From: CALAMD01 sp035301345
Lineage (GTDB): Bacteria > Bacillota > Bacilli > Bacillales > Amphibacillaceae
Assembly: GCA_035301345.1 (NCBI GenBank)
Contig: DATGUM010000046.1
Coordinates: 1-21,530 of the forward strand
DNA: 21,530 nt
Direction of reading: 5' to 3'
Part shown: positions 8,485 through 13,838 of the stretch, piece by piece
Numbering within the stretch: position 1 is the stretch's first letter
Layout of the letters: the number at the start of each line of letters is the position of its first letter
Notes under the pieces: generated by a model
Told to the model about the DNA's origin: nothing
The model's database searches: none
What the model saw: only the letters and a program-made list of their open reading frames with translations
Position numbers and translations under genes: made by a program

Positions 8485-8555
8485 ACGCACGAAAGTTCAC
8501 GGATGGAGTGGCTTTGTTTACGAAAGAAGAAAAAACAGACGAATCATATACGATT

Positions 8556-8592
8556 AAAAAAGGGATATTTATCAATTGATAAATATCCCTTT
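8556..8592 (-). terminator. Terminator between crh and clpP
   Basis: A perfect 15-bp stem (8559-8573 with 8578-8592) surrounds the loop AATT. On the minus strand it is followed by a T-run (A-run 8556-8561 on plus), so it chiefly terminates clpP. It also lies after crh, where the T-run is short, and probably serves both convergent transcripts. Confidence 0.85.
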
Positions 8593-8615
8593 ACGTTCAT
8601 TTTTTAAACATTTTA

Positions 8616-9200
8616 TTATTCATTATGTTCTAGAACTTTGTCAATTAGCCCGTAATCAAGCGCTCGTTCTGCTGACATAAAGTTATCACGATCAGTATCT
8701 TTTTGGATAACTTCTAGTGGTTGACCTGTACGATCAGAAAGAATTTTATTCAAGTTTTCACGCATTTCTAAAATACGCTTCGCATGAATTTCAATATCAG
8801 TCGCCTGGCCTTGTGTACCACCTAATGGTTGGTGAATCATTACTTCACTATTTGGAAGTGCGTAACGTTTACCTTTCTCTCCAGCAGCTAATAGGAAAGC
8901 ACCCATCGAAGCAGCCATCCCGATACAAATTGTTGATACGTCTGCTTTAATAAACTGCATCGTATCATAAATAGCCATTCCAGCAGTAATTGAACCACCT
9001 GGTGAGTTAATATATAACGAGATGTCCTTCTCAGAATCCTCTGCTTCTAAAAATAATAGTTGAGCAACAATTGAGTTAGCTACGTTGTCATCAACAGGAC
9101 TTCCTAACATAATAATTCTGTCACGAAGTAGGCGAGAGTAAATATCATACGCACGCTCTCCTCGATTTGTTTGTTCTACAACTGTAGGTATTAAATGCAT
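8616..9200 (-). CDS. clpP: ATP-dependent Clp protease proteolytic subunit
   Basis: Serine peptidase subunit that forms the tetradecameric chamber working with ClpX, ClpC or ClpE to degrade misfolded and regulatory proteins. With the start at 9200 the protein is 194 aa and begins MHLIPTVVEQ, aligning with Bacillus and Staphylococcus ClpP. The catalytic triad is Ser98 (GMAASMGAF), His123 (MIHQPLGG) and Asp172 (DTDRDNF). An ATG three codons upstream (9209) lies too close to the Shine-Dalgarno AAGGGAGG at 9210-9217, while 9200 has 9-base spacing. A CtsR box overlaps its promoter. A terminator follows the gene. Confidence 0.98.
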   Translation of the reverse strand: MHLIPTVVEQTNRGERAYDIYSRLLRDRIIMLGSPVDDNVANSIVAQLLFLEAEDSEKDISLYINSPGGSITAGMAIYDTMQFIKADVSTICIGMAASMGAFLLAAGEKGKRYALPNSEVMIHQPLGGTQGQATDIEIHAKRILEMRENLNKILSDRTGQPLEVIQKDTDRDNFMSAERALDYGLIDKVLEHNE

Positions 9201-9252
9201 AAACTTCATCCTCCCTTAAATGTTACATTTCCATCATTCATTAACTATCTTT

Positions 9253-9282
9253 ATCATAACTAATAGGTCAAAAAAGGTCAAA
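9253..9282 (-). promoter_or_regulatory. clpP promoter overlapped by CtsR operator
   Basis: The plus strand reads GGTCAAA (9266-9272), AAA, GGTCAAA (9276-9282), a full match to the CtsR heptad direct repeat. On the minus strand the same bases form -35 TTGACC (9276-9281), a 17-base spacer and -10 TATGAT (9253-9258). The operator thus covers the -35 and spacer. CtsR is the class III heat-shock repressor of clp genes in Firmicutes. No ctsR gene is in the window. Confidence 0.92.
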
Positions 9283-9314
9283 CAAATCAGCCTAACAATT
9301 TTATAAGCTATGTA

Positions 9315-9379
9315 TACGTATATTTTATCATGATATACGTAATGAAGCACCTATTTACTTTATGATTATCAAGTAAATA
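9315..9379. repeat. Two inverted repeats between clpP and the small ORF
   Basis: The first is TACGTATAT (9315-9323) / ATATACGTA (9333-9341) with a 9-base gap. The second is TATTTACTT (9352-9360) / AAGTAAATA (9371-9379) with a 10-base gap. Neither is followed by a T-run, so they are not standard terminators. They may be operators or just AT-rich chance pairs. Confidence 0.4.
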
Positions 9380-9403
9380 AAAGAGGTATTTATTAATATA
9401 AAT

Positions 9404-9446
9404 GTAAATGATAATTATTTACTTTTATGCATATATTTAATAAAAT
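9404..9446 (+). promoter_or_regulatory. Promoter with Fur-box-like operator
   Basis: A 19-bp inverted repeat (9404-9422, GTAAATGATAATTATTTAC) has one mismatched pair and agrees with the classical Fur box at 14 of 19 positions. It overlaps the -35 of a promoter TTTACT (9418-9423), 17-base spacer, TAAAAT (9441-9446) pointing toward the small ORF at 9481. The promoter is convincing in spacing; the Fur reading is inference, and related regulators such as PerR or Zur use similar sites. Confidence 0.45.
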
Positions 9447-9480
9447 ATTCAATAGTACGATGTAAAAAAGGAGTCGTTAA

Positions 9481-9636
9481 ATGAGTGAATCGAAACGAGA
9501 CTATTCCAGTGAACAACCATTTACAGAAGAGGAAATTAAAGAACTCATTAAAGGTAAAGTCCCGATAGAAATAAAGGACAACGTGATGCAAATTGATAAA
9601 AATCATCCTGATTATGATTTCTTGATAGAAGATTAA
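9481..9636 (+). CDS. Small acidic/charged protein, 51 aa, unrecognised
   Basis: An open frame of 51 codons with AAAAAAGGAG before the ATG. It is highly charged and soluble, with EEEIKELIKGK in the middle and the Asp-rich end HPDYDFLIED; no transmembrane segment or signal peptide is visible. I do not recognise the family. It lies behind a promoter with a Fur-box-like operator and ends only 5 bases before tRNA-Arg, so protein and tRNA are probably on one transcript that is cut to release the tRNA. The ribosome-binding site, codon use and distance from the promoter support a real gene. Confidence 0.6.
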   Translation: MSESKRDYSSEQPFTEEEIKELIKGKVPIEIKDNVMQIDKNHPDYDFLIED

Positions 9637-9641
9637 ATGAT

Positions 9642-9715
9642 GCGCCCGTAGCTCAGTTGGATAGAGCAGTAGTTTCCGGTACTACGAGCCAGGGGTTCGA
9701 ATCCTCTCGGGCGCG
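9642..9715 (+). tRNA. tRNA-Arg (anticodon CCG)
   Basis: A 74-nt cloverleaf. The acceptor stem is GCGCCCG / CGGGCGC, the D-arm GCTC / GAGC, the anticodon stem GTAGT / ACTAC with loop TTCCGGT, which puts CCG at positions 34-36 (reads CGG, Arg), and the T-arm AGGGG TTCGAAT CCTCT. CCA is not encoded. The 3' part from 9679 is repeated exactly at 11426-11465, so this tRNA is the integration site of the adjoining prophage remnant and its 3' end is phage-supplied. Confidence 0.95.
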
Positions 9716-9718
9716 GTT
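9679..9718 (+). repeat. attL core: 40-bp direct repeat in tRNA-Arg
   Basis: Forty bases, from the last GT of the anticodon loop and 3' stem through the tRNA 3' end plus GTT, are identical to 11426-11465. The flanks differ on both sides (G before here and C there; CTTG after here and AAAA there). This is the signature of site-specific integration by a tyrosine recombinase into the tRNA 3' end. Confidence 0.93.
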
Positions 9719-9786
9719 CTTGTAAGTTATGTGTATCAAGGGGTTTGAGCGTTTGTAGCGAAAGGATAAAAACCATTTTAAGCTGA

Positions 9787-9832
9787 ATTTCTAACCAAAC
9801 TTCTAACATGAGCGTTAGAAATGGCTATTTTT
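9787..9832 (+). terminator. Probable terminator after tRNA-Arg
   Basis: GTTAGAAAT (9814-9822) can pair with ATTTCTAAC at 9787-9795 or with TTCTAAC at 9801-9807, giving two alternative stems, followed by GGCTATTTTTATT on the plus strand. It would end the small-ORF/tRNA transcript. It also overlaps the stop codon of the minus-strand integrase remnant. Confidence 0.5.
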
Positions 9833-10041
9833 ATTAAATGGAATGACATTAACCACTTCTTTATTCAAGCTTGTTTGTTCTTTCTTTTCTTCATTTGAAT
9901 ACAATGACTTTCCTATACTGAGTGCTGCTGCTTTTTGTATGCCTGGTACGACATGTGAATATGTGTCGAGAGTTATTTGTACAGATCCATGCCCTAATCT
10001 CTCTTGTACTATTTTAGGGTGCGCACTACCTGCCAATAAAT
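9815..10041 (-). pseudogene. Tyrosine integrase, C-terminal remnant
   Basis: The minus strand encodes the end of a phage/ICE-type tyrosine recombinase: LAGSAHPKIVQERLGH, then SVQITLDTYSHVVPG with the nucleophile Tyr and the preceding LGH box, and a polar tail to the stop. About 75 residues remain from a protein normally near 370-400. The N-terminal SAM-like domain, the first catalytic Arg and HxxR are missing, and homology stops near 10041 where the opposite-strand MuF remnant begins. Nothing upstream offers a proper start; the ATG at 10078 lies in unrelated sequence. Location next to attL fits a normal phage integrase position. Confidence 0.88.
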
Positions 10042-10556
10042 TCGAAAGCAGGATTAGTTCCCAAAATAAAGAGAACAATTGATAGCAGTGCTGCTTGTGA
10101 TTGGTGTAAAAATTTAGAAGGTATTTATGATTATGATAGGTTACTTAGTGATATTTACCGAAGGCATCGTTTTGTAGATGTACGGTTGAATATTATGGCA
10201 CAGATGGCAGGGGAAAGGATGTACACACTAAAAAGTGGGTAGATCCTGAAAAGAATGCTAAAATAGAAGCAAGGAAGAAAATAGGGATTAAACAGAGTAA
10301 GAAGATTACAAAAACAAGACATAGTAGAATAAGGCAGAATCAAAGGAAAATTACTGATAAAGATATTAATACCGCATTAGATAATCCAATTCACAAGGAG
10401 CCCATTACTATGGATAACCTTGGGAGGAAAAGCCAAAAGGTTATTGGCGAATTCACAACGGTTGTTATTAATCCAGATACTAAGGTTGTTATCACTACTT
10501 ATGACACTAAGAAAAGAATTAGAAATAAATATAGAAATAAAGAAGGTGATGAGTGA
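10033..10556 (+). pseudogene. MuF-type phage minor head protein with toxin-like C-terminus, truncated and frameshifted
   Basis: From about 10039 the plus strand reads SKAGLVPKIKRT, CDWC, RLLSDIYRRHR: the end of the SPP1-gp7/MuF head-morphogenesis family. At the T-run 10170-10173 one base is missing. Shifting frame continues the family pattern as CRCTVEYYGTDGRGKDVHTKKWVDP, completing the Cys/His set CxxC...RRHxxCxC. After a basic linker comes a small domain (DKDINTALDNPIHKEP ... VVINPDTKVVITTY ... KKRIRNKYR) that resembles the small nuclease-type toxin domains attached to MuF proteins; that identification is inference. There is no in-frame start, as a stop precedes at 10015-10017 and the N-terminus is deleted. 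TGA at 10554-10556 overlaps the next start by one base. Confidence 0.82.
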
Positions 10557-10753
10557 TGTTTACGAAAAAACAAATAGATTTTATGAAGGATAGAGAGATT
10601 GATGTTGATTTTGATAAAAAATTAACGGATGATGATTATATCCTCATAGAAGACGAAGTATCGCACTTGTTGCAGATTGAAGGGTTTGATGAGAATTACG
10701 AACCTACGCACATTGGCATAACGTGTGAGGAAATAATTGATGCAATTGATTAA
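10556..10753 (+). CDS. Putative immunity protein of the MuF toxin
   Basis: 65-aa acidic soluble protein (MFTKKQIDFMKDREIDVDF ... DENYEPTHIGITCEEIIDAID). It starts at ATG 10556, overlapping the MuF stop by one base, with AAGGTG seven bases ahead; a GTG at 10553 is an alternative. Small acidic proteins of this pattern directly after a MuF gene act, or are proposed to act, as immunity factors in phage polymorphic-toxin systems. Unlike its partner it is intact, with full reading frame, ribosome-binding site and a terminator. No promoter of its own is obvious. Function is inferred from position, size and charge. Confidence 0.65.
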   Translation: MFTKKQIDFMKDREIDVDFDKKLTDDDYILIEDEVSHLLQIEGFDENYEPTHIGITCEEIIDAID

Positions 10754-10755
10754 CA

Positions 10756-10797
10756 AGCACCCACTGACAATTAAAATGTTGGTAGGTGCTATTTTTA
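10756..10797 (+). terminator. Terminator after the putative immunity gene
   Basis: AGCACC-C-ACTGACA (10756-10769) pairs with TGTTGGT-A-GGTGCT (10777-10790) with one mismatch and two G-U pairs, followed by ATTTTTAT. It begins 3 bases after the stop. Confidence 0.88.
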
Positions 10798-10825
10798 TAC
10801 CCAAAATTAAAAGAGGATGGATCGA

Positions 10826-11017
10826 ATGAAATACTTAAACTTGCTCACGATCGTCTTATTAGTATTGAAATTACTAAATATTATTGATATATCTTGGTTG
10901 ATTGTATTTTTACCAACTAGTATATGGTTAGTCATCGTGCTCTTTATATTGTTCATATGGATTATAGTGTTTGTAATAACATTCACATTAACATTAGTAA
11001 CAGAAAGGTGGTGGTAA
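10826..11017 (+). CDS. Small phage membrane protein (Fragile-X-F type)
   Basis: 63-aa, almost wholly hydrophobic protein, with about two membrane helices (MKYLNLLTIVLLVLKLL, then ISWLIVFLPT and a long hydrophobic stretch) and the end TERWW. This pattern matches a small protein commonly annotated as transmembrane Fragile-X-F protein in Firmicute prophages, whose role is unknown. An ATG at 10817 touches the Shine-Dalgarno AAGAGG; ATG 10826 has 9-base spacing and is preferred. It looks intact. It is followed after 2 bases by the next small gene. Confidence 0.7.
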   Translation: MKYLNLLTIVLLVLKLLNIIDISWLIVFLPTSIWLVIVLFILFIWIIVFVITFTLTLVTERWW

Positions 11018-11019
11018 TT

Positions 11020-11115
11020 GTGAATGATAAACACGCAAAAGAGTTAGTGAGGGAAATAAAACTCATTAGAAAAGAATTAGAAAAACAAAACAAGTTATTA
11101 CTTGAAAGGAAGTGA
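11020..11115 (+). CDS. 31-aa charged helical phage protein
   Basis: GTG start at 11020 with AAAGGTGG in front, giving a 31-residue Lys/Glu-rich peptide (KELVREIKLIRKELEKQNK) that should form a single amphipathic helix or short coiled coil. It begins right after the small membrane gene. Similar tiny helical proteins occur in phage early-to-packaging gene clusters, but no function is known. In-frame GTG codons just upstream (for example 11011) could also start it. Short length keeps confidence moderate. Confidence 0.5.
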   Translation: MNDKHAKELVREIKLIRKELEKQNKLLLERK

Positions 11116-11154
11116 TTTATTCATCTAATCCAACACGATTGAAAGGGGATTTGC

Positions 11155-11345
11155 ATGACTACTGAAACAAAACTTGGTAATCAAAATCCTACTCAATCGG
11201 TAATTTTACCATACACTCATTCAAAATATCATGAAGCAGTTGAGATTTATGAAAAAACTGGTTTGAAATGTTACGAATGACAATTAAATTTGCTAGAACC
11301 AATGATACCCTTGGAGAGAGCTTTGATTTGTTAGTAATCAAATAG
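11155..11345 (+). pseudogene. Phage large terminase (TerL), two leftover fragments
   Basis: Fragment one (11155-11280): ATG after GAAAGGGG, then 41 codons with NPTQSVILPYTHSKYHEAVEIYEKTG, the N-terminus of a phage large terminase, ending abruptly in TGA. Fragment two, in another frame (11277-11345), reads IKFARTNDTLGESFDLLVI and stops one codon later; this is the region running into the Walker B strand (normally LLVIDEA). The ATPase Walker A region between them and all of the nuclease domain are gone. The two pieces adjoin at about 11270, so an internal deletion fused them. Packaging function is lost. Confidence 0.8.
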
Positions 11346-11425
11346 TAAAAACACTTACGTTTGTACCTTAATTAAAGCCTTTTGTTATTCACTGAAATGA
11401 GTTAAAATGAGCTTAAATGTTCTTC

Positions 11426-11465
11426 GTACTACGAGCCAGGGGTTCGAATCCTCTCGGGCGCGGTT
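11426..11465 (+). repeat. attR core: second copy of the 40-bp tRNA-Arg repeat
   Basis: Exact copy of 9679-9718. It lacks the acceptor 5' strand, D-arm and anticodon, so it is not a tRNA gene. It represents the original chromosomal 3' end of tRNA-Arg displaced by integration, and is followed at once by the leader of the chromosomal gene at 11496. Confidence 0.93.
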
Positions 11466-11495
11466 AAAATGATAAGAAGAGGTGAAAAGGAATTC

Positions 11496-11813
11496 ATGGA
11501 TCATTTACAGTTTTATATCCGTCATCATGACAATTATTTACAGGAAAAAATGATTTTAGTTTTTAAAAGCGATGAAGCGAGAGACTGTATTAAACAGTCG
11601 CTAGAAGGCTGTCAGTTTGAAGTTCTTAACAGTGAACAAGCGCACCATGCTGCACGAATTGGTATAAACGGGAAAATTATTCCGTATGGCTATACGACTT
11701 TTTTAACGGAAGAAGAAATGGGCCAATTAAGTACGGCCAAATGGGAGCAAACGGCGGAGTTATTAGCTGAAGGTAATGAACGACTATATGAAAAAATTAA
11801 AAATAACCGATAA
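11496..11813 (+). CDS. Unrecognised 105-aa protein next to attR
   Basis: Soluble, mixed alpha/beta-looking protein (MDHLQFYIRHHDNYLQEKMILVFKS begins it in outline) with His-rich N-terminus and a helical, charged C-terminus. No family is recognised. The frame is open from ATG 11469, but that start has only att sequence in front; ATG 11496 after GAAAAGG is better. Before prophage insertion this gene lay directly behind tRNA-Arg, so it may have been transcribed from the tRNA promoter; now nearly 2 kb and at least two terminators separate them. It is followed by a strong terminator. Confidence 0.75.
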   Translation: MDHLQFYIRHHDNYLQEKMILVFKSDEARDCIKQSLEGCQFEVLNSEQAHHAARIGINGKIIPYGYTTFLTEEEMGQLSTAKWEQTAELLAEGNERLYEKIKNNR

Positions 11814-11849
11814 AAAACTTTCATAGCGAAATATCTATGAAAGTTTTTT
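11812..11849. terminator. Bidirectional terminator
   Basis: A perfect 15-bp stem AAAAAACTTTCATAG (11812-11826) / CTATGAAAGTTTTTT (11835-11849) with an 8-base loop has A-run and T-run on its sides, so it works in both directions. It separates the convergent 105-aa gene and the copper-type operon. Confidence 0.9.
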
Positions 11850-11862
11850 ATGACCTATTTAT

Positions 11863-12597
11863 TTAAGATGAGACGTTAACGACGTGTGTTTCGTGTTCAT
11901 GTAAATCTTCGTCATCTTCAACGTGAATTTGCACATTAAAGTCATCTGCTTGTTTAAATGTGTGAGTCGCTGAATATTCTCCGTTACTCACTTCTTCAGC
12001 TTCTACCCACTCATGAGCGTCGTCTTCACTATCCGACCATATTTCGAAGCGAACGTCAGCTTTTTCAAGTGGTTCATCATGTAGCTGCAGTTGAACAGAT
12101 AATTCCACGGCTTCATCAACAGTTACTTGGTCTAATTCGTTAAATTGCATATCAAAGCCTTCAATATGCGCATGGTCGTCTGCATCATCTTCGGTTACTT
12201 CGGCGTCGCCAACAGCGATCAAACGTTTAGGCATCGTGTGTAAGTCTTTTGCTTGTGTATGAGCATAAACAGAGTAAACACCGTCATCTTCAAAAGAGAC
12301 TTCTGCTGTATAAACACCATCGCCTTCATTTGTAGATTCAACCGTTATACTATTATCTTTATCATCGTCAAGCCAGTATTCAAAATCAACATATTCAGCA
12401 TCATCAACAAGTTCATCGCCATAAGTAACAATCGCTTTTAGTTCAACAACTTCGTCGACATCAGCTGTTTCGACAGGATTAAAGTCAACTTCTAGAGGGA
12501 CTAATTCATCAAGATCTTCTTCAACCTCATCCTCTGCACAAGCGACGAGTGCTGTTAGTGAAACTATGAGAAAAACTGTCATAAGTTTTCTAATCAT
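11863..12597 (-). CDS. Lipoprotein with two YtkA/FixH-like domains
   Basis: 244-aa precursor with a type II signal peptide: basic start MIRK, hydrophobic core, lipobox LVAC with Cys20. Two copies of a roughly 85-residue Ig-like YtkA/FixH domain follow (first about 35-130, second about 145-244), each with a hydrophobic strand pattern and a TYGDE or QLHDE-type turn, and ending in GVYSVYAH or DFNVQIH. The chain is extremely acidic (long runs of Asp and Glu) and His-rich near 140 and the C-terminus. YtkA-like proteins are found with SCO1 and cytochrome oxidase maturation and may handle copper. It starts at ATG 12597 after GGAGG, 22 bases after the SCO1 gene, and is last in the operon. Confidence 0.83.
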   Translation of the reverse strand: MIRKLMTVFLIVSLTALVACAEDEVEEDLDELVPLEVDFNPVETADVDEVVELKAIVTYGDELVDDAEYVDFEYWLDDDKDNSITVESTNEGDGVYTAEVSFEDDGVYSVYAHTQAKDLHTMPKRLIAVGDAEVTEDDADDHAHIEGFDMQFNELDQVTVDEAVELSVQLQLHDEPLEKADVRFEIWSDSEDDAHEWVEAEEVSNGEYSATHTFKQADDFNVQIHVEDDEDLHEHETHVVNVSS

Positions 12598-12619
12598 CTT
12601 TTTTCCTCCAACGGGTACA

Positions 12620-13210
12620 TTATGAATTCGTTACAATTTTTAAATCATCAATAATAAAGTCTAAGTCTTCTGACTCTGTACCACTATAATTTTTAATGAC
12701 ATTACCTTCTGGGTCAACTAAATAAAATCTCGTTCCGTGAGTAACTTGGTCATCTCCAGGCTCAGCTTCTTGTAAAAGTGAGCGGAAAGACTTCACTGAT
12801 AATTCATGGATAGTATCAAAATCATAACCAGTTAAAAAGCTCCAATTGCTTAAATCTGCATCATATAAGTCGGCATATTCTTTAAGGACTTCTGGTGTGT
12901 CATAGTCAGGATCGACACTAAATGATACGAGATGAACGTCATCAATGCCTTCTTCAGCAAGTGAATCTTGTAGCTTTGACATATTCGTTGTCATCGGCAA
13001 ACAAACAGTCGTACAGTTTGTAAAAATCATGTCAGCAATCCAGTATTGCCCTTTTAAATCATCAGAACTTAATGTTTCATCATCTTGTGTTGTAAATTCA
13101 AAGTCTAAAATTTTATCAGACATATTCGTCTCAATTTCTTCTTCTTCCTCGCCGCATGCAGCGAGTAATAATAACGGCATTAAAATAAATAAAACAGCCC
13201 ATTTCTTCAT
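12620..13210 (-). CDS. SCO1/SenC family copper chaperone lipoprotein
   Basis: 196-aa membrane-anchored thioredoxin-fold protein that delivers copper to the CuA site of cytochrome c oxidase or acts in related redox steps. The lipobox LAAC ends at Cys19. The copper ligands are the CxxxC motif Cys66 and Cys70 (TNCTTVCLPM) and His158 (VTHGTRFYLVD). A further ATG at 13234 overlaps the upstream gene, but ATG 13210 has AAAGGAGAG nine bases ahead and opens with a clean signal peptide, so it is chosen. It is acidic like its neighbour. The gene follows the NosL-type regulator by 20 bases; I give no symbol because Bacillus paralogues exist. Confidence 0.92.
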   Translation of the reverse strand: MKKWAVLFILMPLLLLAACGEEEEEIETNMSDKILDFEFTTQDDETLSSDDLKGQYWIADMIFTNCTTVCLPMTTNMSKLQDSLAEEGIDDVHLVSFSVDPDYDTPEVLKEYADLYDADLSNWSFLTGYDFDTIHELSVKSFRSLLQEAEPGDDQVTHGTRFYLVDPEGNVIKNYSGTESEDLDFIIDDLKIVTNS

Positions 13211-13230
13211 GAGGTAAACTCTCCTTTGTT

Positions 13231-13788
13231 TCATTCATTCATTTTATGGTAAACAACATCTATCGCTTCGGTAAACGTGTAAACAGTGCCACCGAACCCT
13301 TTAACAAATTTATTGGCATCTGTTGCTAATTCAAATGCTAGCACTTGTGGTTGGCAACATCCAACATTTAAAGATGTATCCATAACATATGTTGCTTGTG
13401 AACTGTTAATTGTCGTATGTTTTAAAAAATCATGACAAATAGCATGTGTCGCTTTTTCACGTAATTGTCGGTGGCGCAAGAGTCCACAGTGAGCACAGCA
13501 CGTAAATTCTACGTCATTGTTTGCTAAAATGATGCGGTAAGCTAAACGATCATTAATTGATCCATGACAATACGTACATTTATCATCTTTTGGATGTGCT
13601 TGTACTGATTCTTTAAGAGAAATACCGCCGAATGTTTTAATGATTTCTCCACCAGCAATGAGAGCCTTTAAATCACGATGGACAGTCATTTCAGACACTG
13701 ATAGTATGGTGCTCAATTCAGATATTTTTATATTTTTTCTTTCTTTGACGAGCTCCATAATGCGATTTTGTCTCTCAACAGGAAGCAA
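13231..13788 (-). CDS. DeoR-type HTH fused to NosL-like Cys-rich domain
   Basis: 185-aa protein. Residues 1-55 are a DeoR-family winged HTH (LPVERQNRIMELV, ISELSTILSVSEMTVHRDL). The remainder does not look like the sugar-phosphate domain of DeoR regulators; it resembles NosL/copper-binding proteins, with CTYC at 71-74, CCAHC at 97-101, Cys118, GCC at 144-145 and the terminal FVKGFGGTVYTFTEA pattern. Eight cysteines suggest thiol metal binding, most likely Cu(I). There is no signal peptide. TTG 13788 with GGAAGGAGG seven bases ahead is the best start, rather than ATG 13806, which overlaps that site. It leads the SCO1-YtkA operon and probably regulates it. Confidence 0.85.
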   Translation of the reverse strand: MLPVERQNRIMELVKERKNIKISELSTILSVSEMTVHRDLKALIAGGEIIKTFGGISLKESVQAHPKDDKCTYCHGSINDRLAYRIILANNDVEFTCCAHCGLLRHRQLREKATHAICHDFLKHTTINSSQATYVMDTSLNVGCCQPQVLAFELATDANKFVKGFGGTVYTFTEAIDVVYHKMNE

Positions 13789-13838
13789 AGCAAATCCTCC
13801 TTCCATTAGTGATGTTGTGATAGAACAAACTCAATCAT

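Larger units (their letters stand above)
9679..11465. mobile_element. Collapsed prophage remnant in tRNA-Arg
   Basis: About 1.75 kb lies between the start points of two identical 40-bp tRNA-derived repeats. Inside are phage pieces only: an integrase C-terminus (minus strand), the C-terminal part of a MuF-type minor head protein with a toxin-like end, a small gene in the immunity position, a small membrane protein, a 31-codon gene and two fragments of a large terminase. Phage replication, lysogeny control, portal, capsid, tail and lysis genes are absent. The element cannot excise by itself because the integrase lacks its catalytic Arg and HxxR residues. Ends are exact; the inner history is inferred. 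Confidence 0.9.

Noticed and set aside
8506..8612. Short plus-strand ORF after crh (about 34 codons)
   Set aside because: It runs through the clpP/crh terminator hairpin and is Lys-rich from poly-A; not a credible gene.
9843..10082. Plus-strand 79-codon ORF
   Set aside because: It is the antisense of the integrase remnant and resembles no protein family.
11426..11465. Second tRNA-Arg gene
   Set aside because: Only the 3' part (T-arm, acceptor 3' strand) is present; there is no 5' acceptor strand, D-arm or anticodon. It is an attachment-site duplicate.
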